Shown: positions 41,398 to 50,752 of the stretch, piece by piece | Layout: every line of letters begins with the position of its first letter | How positions within the stretch are numbered: the first letter of the stretch is position 1 | DNA from: CBDCYS01 sp965226185 | Lineage (GTDB): Bacteria; Acidobacteriota; Terriglobia; Bryobacterales; UBA6623 | DNA: 64,000 nucleotides | NCBI GenBank assembly: GCA_965226185.1 | Contig: CBDDCT010000007.1 | Coordinates: 2,232,001-2,296,000, forward strand | Direction: 5' to 3' | Position numbers and translations under genes: made by a program | Notes under the pieces: model-generated | Seen by the model: the letters and a program-made list of their open reading frames with translations, nothing else | Told to the model about the DNA's origin: nothing | Database searches by the model: none

Positions 41398-42493
41398 TTG
41401 AGTCTCGCATAATATAGAGTTAATTGAAGCAAAGAGAAGATTGTTTCCAGAAGGCAGTTATCAGGCGCGGTTTGCGGCGCATGCGGCGCAGCGCTCGACG
41501 GGCGCGCTGGTTCAGTTCCCCGTAGTCTTTCGGGCAGACGTTGGGCAGCTCGTGCTGTTTCCAATAGGCCCAGATGTACTCCACTGGATTCAGCTCCGGA
41601 GCATACGGCGGCAGGTACTCGGTTTCGATGTGGCCTTGAGAAAGCTCGATGAACTCCCGCACCAAGCGACTGCGGTGCGCTGGCAGCCGGTCCCAGATGA
41701 TCAGCAACGGCGGCTCGATGTGGCGCACCAGCGCCTTGAGAAAGTCGATCACCTCCCACTGGCCGATCGCACCGGGATAGAGTCGGAAGTAGAAGTTGCG
41801 CAATGTCAGCCCCGCTGACACGGAAAGCTTGGCCCAGTTGAAGTTGAACTGCAGCACGGGCGTCTGGCCGCGGGGCGCCCAGGTACGACAACGATGCGGC
41901 TTCTGACTCAATCCGCTTTCGTCGATGAAGACAATCGTGCGGTTTTCTTTTCGGGCTTTTTTTTAATGGCCGGCCAAGTCTTGCGCTTCCAAGTGCGGAT
42001 CGCCTCTTCGTTGCGCTCGCGGGCTTTGCCGACAGGGCGTTGCGGGCTCCAGTTGAGCGCCCGCAGGATCTTCCAGACATGGCCTTCGTGGTAGCGCACG
42101 CCGAACTCGTCGGCGATCAGACGAGCGACGCGCGGGCAGCTCCACAGCGGCGTCGGGAAGCCGTGGGCTTCGGGACCTTGGAGCAACAGCGACGCCAGAC
42201 GCTCGAGCTGCGCGGCGTCTAACAGCGGCTTGCGTCCGGCACGCCCCGCCTGGCGCAACCCGGCTGCACCGCGCGCGCGGTACTCACCCACCCAACGGCT
42301 CACGCTTTGCTGCGCCGCTTTCACCCGCCGCGCCGCCTGAGACTGACTCCAATCCTCTTCCAGCACCAGCCGCACAGCCTCCAACCGTCGCTTCTCGAGA
42401 GCTTCAAAATCTCGTCGTACGCCTCTTGGGTTCCCCATGTTTATAAAGACGAGGGAACCTCCAAAAGGTTACTCTATATTATGCGGGATTCAG
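41398..42493 (-). mobile_element. IS630-family insertion sequence, copy 2 (about 1.10 kb)
   Basis: The ends TTGAGTCTCGCATAATATAG (41398) and the reverse complement of ...ATTATGCGGGATTCAG (42493) share GCATAATATAGAGT and are flanked by TA at 41396-41397 and 42494-42495. It is a different IS630 subtype from the element at 39827, both in its ends and in its protein sequence. Confidence 0.9.
41420..42438 (-). CDS. IS630-family transposase, two frames joined by -1 frameshifting
   Basis: The first frame (42438 down to 41908, 176 aa) is the DNA-binding half ('EEDWSQSQAARRVKAAQQSVSRWVGEYRARG', 'FGVRYHEGHVWKILRALNWSPQRPVGKARERNE'). The second (to 41420) is the DDE half ('RTIVFIDESGLSQKPHRC', 'PPLLIIWDRLPAHRS', 'LPPYAPELNPVEYIWAYWK'). 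They meet at A-AAA-AAG in an A8 run (41957-41964), with a stop in the -1 frame immediately before it. A -1 slip gives a fusion of about 340 aa. The residues are intact, so the element may be functional. Confidence 0.85.
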
Positions 42494-42566
42494 TAGTTGC
42501 AGAAGTAACGATTATAAGGTTTCGTCTATCTAATCCATCTTCATATCGGTAAACCGTGTGGTTACA

Positions 42567-43096
42567 CCTGAATTATGCACTGCGGCGTGGACCTGAGGAG
42601 GGCTGAGCCGCAAGGGACCATTGGGGACCCCCGAAAACATGGGGTAAAAAGGTAGGCTGGCAAAGATACCAGCTTCGCCAGCCAACCCCAAGGAGGTCAC
42701 CCACATGGTTACCAGACGAAAACAGCATAGCTCCCAAAGGCCCGTCCAACAAGGCCCAGCCGTGACGGCCTCGCGGCCCAATAAAATCGGGGCTTCGACG
42801 CCTTACCACTTCCGCGGCAGGAAGCCGACTCCCTACGGCGGCTTGCTGCCGGTGGTCGGGAGGGCGCTGATCTGAGAGCCTGGCTATGCGCTATGCATAA
42901 AATTTTATGCACTAGCCGTAACACACTGGAAACACGTCACTTCCGAGCGAGGTTTTGACGACGCGGATTCTGGGCGGGAAGGGAAACCGGACACGGAGAA
43001 GTCAAAAGGCCAGTTGCCGAGCTACCACCTCACGACGACCGCCAACCCGCTACGAACGCAGCCACACTCGCAAAGTGAATCTGTGCATAATTCAGG
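42567..43096. mobile_element. 530-bp non-autonomous IS1380-like element, copy 2 (inverted)
   Basis: The same length and the same 14-bp ends as copy 1 (CCTGAATTATGCAC / GTGCATAATTCAGG), in opposite orientation and nearly identical; one difference noticed is at 42669. It is flanked by its own duplication TTACA (42562-42566 and 43097-43101). Its insertion is next to the truncated metalloprotease gene. Confidence 0.9.
42705..42875 (+). pseudogene. Transposase N-terminal stub inside the 530-bp element, copy 2
   Basis: A 56-codon ORF identical in layout to that of copy 1, preceded by CCAAGGAGGTCACCCAC and containing 'PYHFRGRKPTPYGGLLPVVG'. The stop follows 'RALI'. No catalytic residues are encoded. 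Conservation of the strong ribosome-binding site in both copies reflects recent spread rather than proven use. Confidence 0.55.
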
Positions 43097-43147
43097 TTAC
43101 AAGAGCTTGTGGATACGAACACGTGCCGGGCGGGTCAATCAATATAA

Positions 43148-43750
43148 TGCTTTTTTAGGCAACTAAGTACTAGCATCACGGTCCACGTTCAAGATTACGT
43201 AGGCCTTTCGACTAAACAATTTAAGATCACAGAGCAAACCGCCGGACACATCTTCCGACAAGCCGGTGTGGAGATCATCTGGCTCGACTTCTCTCCAGGG
43301 ATGGCGGAGACGCTGAGTCCGGGCACGCTGGTTTTGAGGATCTTCCCCGAGTCGATGGCACGCTGCATCGATGGCTCGCCAAAGGCGCTTGGAGCTGCTC
43401 ATCTAGATGCTGTCGGAGGCCACGGAACTTTGGCAACCATTTTCTTCTACCGCGTTCAGAAGCTGGCCAACAGTGTGTGGAGAGCCATTACCCGGGGGTC
43501 CCGAATTTTCGGAGGGCCCCAAATTTACGGGGGGACTCGCGTCGCTCGCCTACTCGGCAGTGTCATGGCACATGAACTCGCGCACCTGCTTGGAAACAGC
43601 CACACACCTTCGGGAATCATGCGCTACCCATGGCGCTCAGTGGAGATATACGAAGCAACCAAAGGAACTTTGGACTTCAGATCCGTGGAAGTGGAGCGAA
43701 TCCGCGACCAAGTGAAGGACCGCCTCTATGCGGCAGGTGATGGTGACTAA
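43148..43750 (+). pseudogene. 5'-truncated metzincin-like metalloprotease gene
   Basis: The open frame has no ATG or ribosome-binding site before a GTG at 43268, yet protein-like sequence begins earlier, at about 43172 ('SITVHVQDYVGLSTKQF', 'GHIFRQAGVEIIWLD'). The C-terminal half contains 'MAHELAHLLGNSHTPSGIM', a HExxHxxGxxH zinc site with a following Met. Intact relatives that I recall in Acidobacteria have an exported N-terminus; here it is missing and the frame is closed by a stop at 43145. The 530-bp element ends 50 bp upstream. Probably a fragment; expression from the GTG is possible. Confidence 0.55.
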
Positions 43751-43924
43751 AGAATAAAGTTGAGCATCGGTGCGCTCGACGAAACGGGCGAACGTGTTTG
43801 GCGCTTCCAAACGGTCGAGCACGATGTCTGGGACGCGACCTGCCCGCTCCTTCAGATTACACCCTAGCCCGATACCGTTCACATCGGGCAATTCCGCGAG
43901 GCGCCAAAGGGAACAGCATTGGAG

Positions 43925-45295
43925 CTAGCCCAGTTGCCGCACGATCGAAAAGGTTGTCATTACTAGCATGACCACCGACGTCAACCAGAGAGCAAGAGTG
44001 ATCCAGCCCTTCGGTAGTATTGCCTTCGGCAGGTGGCGATAGCGCAGATACACGGTAGAGAAGGCAACCACCGGCAGCAGCATCGCCTCAACCGCGCCCG
44101 TGATCTTTACCATCACCACCGGTTCCTCCACGTAAAAGAAAAAGGCCGTGGGTACGAGCATGAAAAAAACGACAAATACCCTCGTATAGGTTAAGCGAAG
44201 AGCATAATTTTTCTTGTCGTAAGCTCCAAGAAGAGCCAATATATCGGCCAGCATTCGGCTGCGGGCAGCCGTTCCTCCAAAGACAGTTGAGTAGAAAACG
44301 GCCGCCGCTCCCAGCAGAAAAACGTAACGCGACCAGTCTCCCAGCGTTTCGGTATACATGCTCGACAGCGTGCCGACCATCTCGCTCCCTTGTGGCATCA
44401 CGCCCATGCCGCGCAGCACGCCCGCGCCCAGCAGATAGAAAGCCACGGTCGTGAACGTATAGATAAACATGGCATTGACAACATCGAAGCCCATCACGCG
44501 GATCCAGCCCCGGGCGCGCTCACGCCAAGCGCCGCTGTCATCCCGAGGGCCCGTGAATCGCGCGTACCCTTTTTCGAGGCACCAGTATGGATAGATCGAT
44601 AACTCGCTGGCCCCGACTCCGGTTATCCCGAACACGGCGACAGCGGTCAGGAACCCTCCTTCCGGCAAATGAAACGACAGGCCTTCGATTACTTGAGCCC
44701 AGGAGAAATACTCCGGCTGGCCCAACAGGTATCCCGCCGAAATCACGGTCATGACAGTGAAGCCAACCACCAGGACGATGGAAAACTTCTCCACCAGTTC
44801 GTAGCGTCCCACCACCAGCAGGGCTACCGTCACAACGTTGATGACCCAGATCCAGGCTTTGATGGGAACGCCTGGAACCATCGTGTTGAGAACCTCCGAG
44901 ATCGCTCCCAGCATTCCGCCGATGCCGAACATCACCAGGATTTGGGCCACGAACCACGTCCAAACAACCCAAGAGACCCCGAGGCGCGGCCCCGGAACGC
45001 GGTTGAACGCTTCGAGCGAAGTCTCTCCCGTGGCGATCGTATAGCGCCCCAGCTCGTTTTGGACAACGATCTTGATGACGCAACTGACCAGAATCAGCCA
45101 CAGCAGCGTGTATCCGTTTTCGGCCCCGAGTACGGTGGTGGCGATCAGCTCGCCGGACCCCACGATGGTTCCCGCCAAGATGAGCCCCGGGCCGATCTTT
45201 CGACAGGTGGCCACAAACGAGGTGGGGGGCGGCTCGATGCCTTCCGCCCGCAACTCGTAGGGATCTCGGAGAATAGCGTCGGGCATGGCACGCAT
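43925..45295 (-). CDS. Nramp-related membrane carrier lacking the DPGN and MPH motifs
   Basis: About 456 residues (ATG at 45295; TTG at 45304 or ATG at 45286 are also possible) with about 11-12 hydrophobic helices. It is recognisable as Nramp from 'CRKIGPGLILAGTIVGSGELIATTVLG', 'NELGRYTIATGETSLEAFNR' and the helix order. However, the helix-1 metal motif DPGN is replaced by VGSGE, and the helix-6 MPH is replaced within 'GITGVGASELSIYPYW'. Such Nramp-related proteins are not classical Mn/Fe importers; the substrate is unknown. Inner-membrane location. It is convergent with the truncated protease, 175 bp away, and divergent from the fucosidase. Confidence 0.87.
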   Translation of the reverse strand: MRAMPDAILRDPYELRAEGIEPPPTSFVATCRKIGPGLILAGTIVGSGELIATTVLGAENGYTLLWLILVSCVIKIVVQNELGRYTIATGETSLEAFNRVPGPRLGVSWVVWTWFVAQILVMFGIGGMLGAISEVLNTMVPGVPIKAWIWVINVVTVALLVVGRYELVEKFSIVLVVGFTVMTVISAGYLLGQPEYFSWAQVIEGLSFHLPEGGFLTAVAVFGITGVGASELSIYPYWCLEKGYARFTGPRDDSGAWRERARGWIRVMGFDVVNAMFIYTFTTVAFYLLGAGVLRGMGVMPQGSEMVGTLSSMYTETLGDWSRYVFLLGAAAVFYSTVFGGTAARSRMLADILALLGAYDKKNYALRLTYTRVFVVFFMLVPTAFFFYVEEPVVMVKITGAVEAMLLPVVAFSTVYLRYRHLPKAILPKGWITLALWLTSVVMLVMTTFSIVRQLG

Positions 45296-45472
45296 GCTAT
45301 CCAAGTCAAGGGCGGAAGTTCAAGGCGAGGTCGAGACCCCGTAGCGGCTTATCCCCTCCACCCGGAACGAGTCAATCATCGCACTGACGCTGTTTTGTTG
45401 CTCGCCGGTGCGGCATGGTTATAAACTGTGCCCAAGGGGACTTCGGGCGGTTGTCCGCCCTTCGAGAAATCT

Positions 45473-47278
45473 ATGTGGAACCGACTATCTCTACCCGTTG
45501 CGCTTTCTGGGTTCACCCTGATCGCCTCACTGCTTTTCGCCGCCTCCTGCTCCGCTCCCAGCCCGCGGCCTGAGACCGTTGCAGTTCAAGAAACGCCCGA
45601 ACAGAAAGAACAGCGCATGGCCTGGTACAAAGAAGCCAAGTTCGGCATGTTCATCCACTGGGGGCCGTACTCCGCCCTCGCCGGAGAATGGAAAGGAAAG
45701 AAGGTAGAGGTCGGTGATATCGCCGAGTGGATTATGCAGAGGCTCCAGATCCCCCGCGATGAGTACCGCGAAATGGCAAGGAACTTCAATCCGGTCGAGT
45801 TCGATGCGGAGGCGATCGTTCGCCTGGCCAAAGATGCGGGGATGCGTTACCTGATCTTCACCTCCAAACATCACGACGGTTTCGCCATGTACCACTCGAA
45901 CCTCAGCAAATACAACATCATCGACTGGACACCCTACGACAGCGATCCTCTCCGGGAGCTGGCCGCGGAGTGCCGCACGGAAGGAATCCGCTTCGGGTTC
46001 TACTACTCCCACCGCGAAGACTGGGACGAGCCTTTTGCCTACGGCAACACTTGGGACTTCGAATTCGATCCCGAGAAGGATCTCGAGACATTCGAGGAAA
46101 AGTACCTCGAAACCAAAGCGAAACCGCAACTTCGCGAGCTGCTCACGAACTACGGTCCGATCGATCTGGTCTGGTTCGATCGGGGTATCTATACACAAGA
46201 CCAGGCACGCGATTTCGCCCGGATCGTGCGAGGCCTGCAGCCGCAGTGCATCATCAACGGGCGCATCGGCAATTACGGCAAAGAGCTGCTGGGCGATTAC
46301 CAAAACTTGAGCGACAACGGCATGCCCCCGGGCGGCATCGAGGAGTATTGGGAGACCCCGCAGACGCTTAACCATACGTGGGGGTTCAGTAAGTTTGACA
46401 CCGAATGGAAATCAACCGCCGAAGTGGTTCGTCGGCTGGTAGAGATTGTCAGCAAGGGTGGAAACTATCTGCTCAACATCGGTCCCGATGGTTTGGGACG
46501 GGTTCCCCAGGCGTCGGTCGACACGCTGACCGGCGTGGGGAAGTGGGTCCGTGCGAACGGAGAGAGCGTTTACGGAACAAGCCCGAGCCCGTTTCCCGAG
46601 ATCGAGTGGGGCTACTGCACTGTCAAAGGCAGCACGCTCTATCTGCACGTCTTCGACTGGCCGAAGAACGGGCTGCTGCAACTGAAGGGCCTGCGCAACA
46701 AAGTGATCCAGGTTGCGACGCTCGACAATCGAGAGCAAGCACTCTCCTTCAAGCAGGAAGCTGGTGTCGTGGAAATCAACGTTCCGTCCGAGCCATTGGA
46801 CCCCATCAACTCCGTTTTGGTCATGGAGATCGAGGGAACCGCCGAGGTCAGCCCGGCCGTCGTGACTCAGCGAGAGGACGGCGGATACGCTCTCGATTTT
46901 CTGTCAGCCGTCACACAGGGGAGCGCGGTCAAGCGCTTCAACCGTGAAGGCGAATGGCATATTTCGAAATGGACCGAGCCCAGCGACGGAATCACCTGGC
47001 ACGTCGACGTCGCGAGACCAGGTGAATTCGAAGTCAAGATCACCTACGCGGCCAATCAAGGATGGGCGGGTCAGGGTTACATCATCGAAGCCGGCGGAAC
47101 GCAACTGGACGCAAACGTCGAGAGAACCGGCGACTGGTATGAGTACCAGACCTTCTCGCCCGGCACAATTGCCCTGACCCAGGCGGGCGAGCACACGGTG
47201 CGTATCCTCCCGAAAACCACGGTGCCGGAAAACCTCATGTATTTCAAGGAAATGGAGCTGGTCGCTGTGAACCAGTAG
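45473..47278 (+). CDS. GH29 alpha-L-fucosidase, lipoprotein
   Basis: A 601-residue protein from the ATG at 45473. The leader ends in the lipobox LFAASC with Cys at 26, so it is predicted to be lipid-anchored. GH29 motifs: 'WYKEAKFGMFIHWGPYSALAGEW' at about 52-74, 'YLIFTSKHHDGFAMYHS' (fucose-contacting His), 'FGFYYSHREDWDE', and 'IDLVWFDRG' with the candidate nucleophile Asp at 236. A beta-sandwich region, and near 490-600 a CBM-like end ('GWAGQGYIIEAGGTQLDANV'), follow. It cleaves terminal alpha-L-fucose from glycans. The general acid cannot be placed from sequence alone. A short GC hairpin follows the stop. Confidence 0.92.
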   Translation: MWNRLSLPVALSGFTLIASLLFAASCSAPSPRPETVAVQETPEQKEQRMAWYKEAKFGMFIHWGPYSALAGEWKGKKVEVGDIAEWIMQRLQIPRDEYREMARNFNPVEFDAEAIVRLAKDAGMRYLIFTSKHHDGFAMYHSNLSKYNIIDWTPYDSDPLRELAAECRTEGIRFGFYYSHREDWDEPFAYGNTWDFEFDPEKDLETFEEKYLETKAKPQLRELLTNYGPIDLVWFDRGIYTQDQARDFARIVRGLQPQCIINGRIGNYGKELLGDYQNLSDNGMPPGGIEEYWETPQTLNHTWGFSKFDTEWKSTAEVVRRLVEIVSKGGNYLLNIGPDGLGRVPQASVDTLTGVGKWVRANGESVYGTSPSPFPEIEWGYCTVKGSTLYLHVFDWPKNGLLQLKGLRNKVIQVATLDNREQALSFKQEAGVVEINVPSEPLDPINSVLVMEIEGTAEVSPAVVTQREDGGYALDFLSAVTQGSAVKRFNREGEWHISKWTEPSDGITWHVDVARPGEFEVKITYAANQGWAGQGYIIEAGGTQLDANVERTGDWYEYQTFSPGTIALTQAGEHTVRILPKTTVPENLMYFKEMELVAVNQ

Positions 47279-47407
47279 GGGCCGGCAATCCTGCCGGTCC
47301 ATCGCCGCGAAGCGGCGAAGCGCAAGGATGGCTGTTCAACGTCGTTCGGGCAGAAATGTACGAGCTCCAGCCCCAGGGCTAAGTCCCCGGGCCAGAGCAA
47401 CCATATT

Positions 47408-48136
47408 CTACGAACAAGATCCTCTCAGCCGCCGGGCCAGAATCTGCATCTCCGCCAGCTCAGCCAAATCCAGCTTGCCCGTATAGATCGCCATGCCCAG
47501 CGCCGCATGGATGCCGAGCCGGTTCAGTTCTTCAATTTCTTCGACCGTCGTTACGCCGCCCGCGGCCGTCAGCTCATGGCTCGTTGCCTGCCGCAGGGCC
47601 CGGTACCACTCGAGGTCCGTTCCCTCGAGCATGCCCTCCTTGTCGACATAAGTGCACAGGAAACCGCCGCAGTAGGGTTCGAGCTGATGGATCACCTCGA
47701 CGGCTGTCAGTTCCGTCGCTTGCCGCCAACCCTTGACGACGATCTTGCCACCTTTGGAATCCAGCGCCAAGATGATGCGGTCCCGGCCAACCCCAGCGAT
47801 GAGTTCCGCGAGAAATCTTTCGTTGATGCCATTCCCCGAGAAAGCGGCCGTGCCAACGATGACCTTCGACGCTCCCCCGTCAAGGAGTCTCCGAGCCCTG
47901 TCGAGGGACCGAACACCGCCCCCCACGCGCGTTACGGCACGCGCGGCCAGTTCACGGACAATAGGGTCGTTCGAGCCCTTTCCCAGCGCTGCGTCGAGAT
48001 CGATGACCTGAATCTCGGGGAAGGCGGAAAACTTCTCGAGCATCACGAGCGGCTGCTCGCCTTCGAGCGCCTTCTCACGGCCCTGAATGAGCTGGACGAC
48101 TTTGCCGTCCATCAAGTCGATGCAGGGGATGATCAT
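47408..48136 (-). CDS. hisA: Phosphoribosylformimino-5-aminoimidazole carboxamide ribotide isomerase
   Basis: A 242-residue half-barrel TIM protein of histidine biosynthesis, isomerising ProFAR to PRFAR. Features: 'IIPCIDLMDGKVVQLIQG' with the catalytic Asp near residue 8, 'IQVIDLDAALGKG', 'TRVGGGVRSLDRA', 'KVIVGTAAF', 'RIILALDSKGGKIVVKGW' with the second catalytic Asp, 'ELTAAGGVTTVEEIEEL' and 'ALGMAIYTGKLDL'. No other his gene is adjacent, so it is separated from the rest of the pathway. Convergent with the fucosidase. Confidence 0.92.
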   Translation of the reverse strand: MIIPCIDLMDGKVVQLIQGREKALEGEQPLVMLEKFSAFPEIQVIDLDAALGKGSNDPIVRELAARAVTRVGGGVRSLDRARRLLDGGASKVIVGTAAFSGNGINERFLAELIAGVGRDRIILALDSKGGKIVVKGWRQATELTAVEVIHQLEPYCGGFLCTYVDKEGMLEGTDLEWYRALRQATSHELTAAGGVTTVEEIEELNRLGIHAALGMAIYTGKLDLAELAEMQILARRLRGSCS

Positions 48137-48421
48137 AGCTACATCTTCTCGAAATCAGCCCCCACTAGGTGAGCCGCTGGAGAAAACGGGATCACGGCCG
48201 CACTGAAACGGCCGGCCGCGCTCTTTCCGGGAAGCCCCTTGAACGACGCCGCCATCAAGGAACGAGACAGGGTGCGCGCGGCATCCGCTCCCTTCCCGCC
48301 AGCCAAGCAAATTTGACACGGCGCCCTGTTCCGTGTTTCTATTGCGGGCGCGGCAGGATTTGTGGAGCCGTCCCTATCGGCGCTGTAATCCTTACCGCGC
48401 GCCATCACAAGGAGTTCAACA

Positions 48422-49549
48422 ATGGATCGACGACAGTTCATGACAACCGGCGCCGCGGCTGCCGGAACCGCTGCGCTGGCAAGCTGCGGAGATGCGCAAG
48501 ACCCGGCCGGCTCCGAGGCCCCGCAAGGAAGGCAGCGCCTCGGCAAGCCCGTCCAGATGCACGTCGGGACGCAGCGCGGTCCGACCAACGTCGAGCTGCT
48601 GCAGTTCTTCAAACGCCACGGAGTCAATCACTGCTGCGGCTATCCGCCTAATCCCGGCGAGCGCGGCTACTGGACCGTCGAGGACGTCGTTAAGACCCGC
48701 GAGCTGTGCGAAAGCGAAGGCGTCGAGCTGCCGATGGTCGCCCTGCCGTTTTTAAGCTCCAGCCATATCGACCGCGAAAAGCGCGGCGCCATCATGCTGG
48801 CCGACGATCCCGAGCGCGAGCGCGACATCGACCACATCCACAAGATGATTGAAGCCTGCGCCAAGGCAGGCGTGCCGGCGATGAAATACAACATGAGTTT
48901 GCTCGGAGTCTTGCGGACCGAGCGCACGCCCGGACGGGGCGGCTCCAGCTACAGCACCTGGCGGCTGGCGGAGGCCAAGCCCGATCCTCCGCTCACCCGC
49001 GCCGGCAAGCTGGAAGAAGATGCCTGTTGGGAGAGGATCACCTATTTCCTAGAGAAGGTCATTCCGGTCTGTAACGAATTCAAGATCCGGGCCGCCTGCC
49101 ATCCCCACGACCCGGGAGTGCCTCCCGAGGGCTATCAGGGCATTCCCCGCGTCCTGGGCACTCCGCAAGGGCTGGAGCGGTTTGTCAACATCCAGGAAAG
49201 TCCCTATCACGGGCTCAACCTGTGTTTGGGAACCACCTCGGAGATGCTGCAGGACCCGCGCAACGAGATTCATGACGTCATCCGCGGTTTGGGCGGGCAG
49301 AAGAAAATCTTCAACATCCACTTCCGAAACATTCGCGGCAAGCGAGACGACTTCCAGGAGGTCTACCCAGACGAAGGCGACATGGACATGCTGCAAGTGG
49401 CGCTGACGCTCTACGAAGTCGATTACCCCTATATGCTGATGCCCGACCACATGCCGCGTCACCCGGACGACGCCAACGGAAGGCAAGGCTTCGCCTACTC
49501 CTTCGGCTACATCAAGGGGCTGCTGCAAGCCGTCGAGAGGTGGGGCTGA
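48422..49549 (+). CDS. Exported mannonate dehydratase-like (UxuA-family) protein
   Basis: A 375-residue protein; AAGGAG lies just before the ATG. The N-terminus reads 'MDRRQFMTTGAAAAGTAALASC', a Tat-like signal with a lipobox Cys at 22, so it is predicted to be exported. The body matches the mannonate dehydratase barrel: 'AACHPHDPGVPPEGYQGIPRVL' (Cys226, His227, His229, Asp230), 'KIFNIHFRNIRGK' (His300) and 'MPDHMPRHPDD'. Cytosolic UxuA dehydrates D-mannonate to 2-keto-3-deoxygluconate with a metal; an exported form is unusual, so the substrate may differ. Divergent from hisA. Confidence 0.85.
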   Translation: MDRRQFMTTGAAAAGTAALASCGDAQDPAGSEAPQGRQRLGKPVQMHVGTQRGPTNVELLQFFKRHGVNHCCGYPPNPGERGYWTVEDVVKTRELCESEGVELPMVALPFLSSSHIDREKRGAIMLADDPERERDIDHIHKMIEACAKAGVPAMKYNMSLLGVLRTERTPGRGGSSYSTWRLAEAKPDPPLTRAGKLEEDACWERITYFLEKVIPVCNEFKIRAACHPHDPGVPPEGYQGIPRVLGTPQGLERFVNIQESPYHGLNLCLGTTSEMLQDPRNEIHDVIRGLGGQKKIFNIHFRNIRGKRDDFQEVYPDEGDMDMLQVALTLYEVDYPYMLMPDHMPRHPDDANGRQGFAYSFGYIKGLLQAVERWG

Positions 49550-49669
49550 TTCAGCGCCCCGCACCCCATCCGTAACCTGCCGGCCGCCGCGGCGGAACTA
49601 GATCTTAGAGGTTGTGCGGCTTCGTCTGCCTCTTGACTTCTTATCTAAACCGTCGTACCGTCCAATCAT

Positions 49670-50735
49670 ATGGCCACTCAGACATCCGTTCTCGGCACAC
49701 AGCCGCGGGCAGACGACCTGCGCGAACACTTGCGTTTCTATTACGGGCAGCACCTGAAGAAGAGTTCCGACCTGAGCCAGAAAGCGTGTTGCACCGACGA
49801 GACCGAAAAGCGCCACGCCGGCATACTCAAGCTGATTCCCAATGAAGTGAAGGAGCGGCATTACGGTTGCGGTTGCCCAATCCCGGAAGATGATTTGACC
49901 GGGCTCAGTGTGCTGGACCTGGGCTCGGGAGCCGGCGTTGACGCCTTCATCGTCTCCCATAAGGTGGGCGCGACCGGCTTCGTCCATGGAATTGACATGA
50001 CGGACGAGCAGTTGGAAGTCGCCAACCGCCATGCCACCCAGGTGGCCGCCAAGTTCGGATTTAACGGTCCGAATACGGCCTTCCACAAGGGCTTCATCGA
50101 AGTAGCGGACGCCATCCCGGACGACAGCATTGACCTGGTGATTTCTGATTGCGTGATCAACCTCTCGCCCAGAAAGGACTTGGTCTTTCAGACGATCCAG
50201 CGCGTTCTGCGCGAGGGAGGCGAGTTCTACATCTCCGACATCGCGGCCGACCGGCGCGTGCCGAAGTCAATCAGCGAGGACCCGGAGATGATCGCCGAGT
50301 GTCTCGGCGGCGCTCAGTACGAACACGACTGGTTCGACACGATGTAAGGATGCGGGGTTTGGCGATCCGCGGATCGTCCGGCGCCGCGTGGTTCAAAGCG
50401 AAGCCAAGGGGGAGCCGATTATGTTTTCCTCGCTGACCGTGCGGGGTTTCAAGTTTGGAAACCCGCTGGACCGCCGCTGCGAGGACTTCGGGCAGACCGC
50501 CACCTATCTAGGGAACTGCACGGAGTGCCCAGCGCGCTTCGTGCTGGATGATCATCACATCTTTGAAGCCCACAGGCCCAGCGCGGTCTGCCGCAACTCC
50601 GCGCGGATGCTATCGGAGACGCGGCTGGGCCGTTATTTCCGCGTGACCGAGCCGATCAAGCACTTTGGCTTGTTCCCCTGCGGACCGGAGCCGGCGGGGG
50701 CTGAAGGAGCGGCGGCGGGTGGTAGCTGCTGCTAG
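49670..50735 (+). pseudogene. arsM: ArsM-like arsenite methyltransferase gene with a frameshift
   Basis: The first frame (49670-50347, 225 aa) has the SAM fold 'LSVLDLGSGAGVDAFIVS' and the ArsM cysteines at 40/41 (QKACCTDE), 67/69 (YGCGCP), 161 (ISDCVINLSP) and 211 (AECLGGAQY). It stops after 'WFDTM'. One frame over the protein goes on: 'DAGFGDPRIVRRRVVQSEAK', then 'FKFGNPLDRRCEDFGQTATY', ending at 50735. Removing a T at about 50345 would restore one 354-aa protein of normal ArsM length. So this is a recent pseudogene or a sequencing error. Confidence 0.85.
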
Positions 50736-50752
50736 TAGTCCTTACGTCCCGA

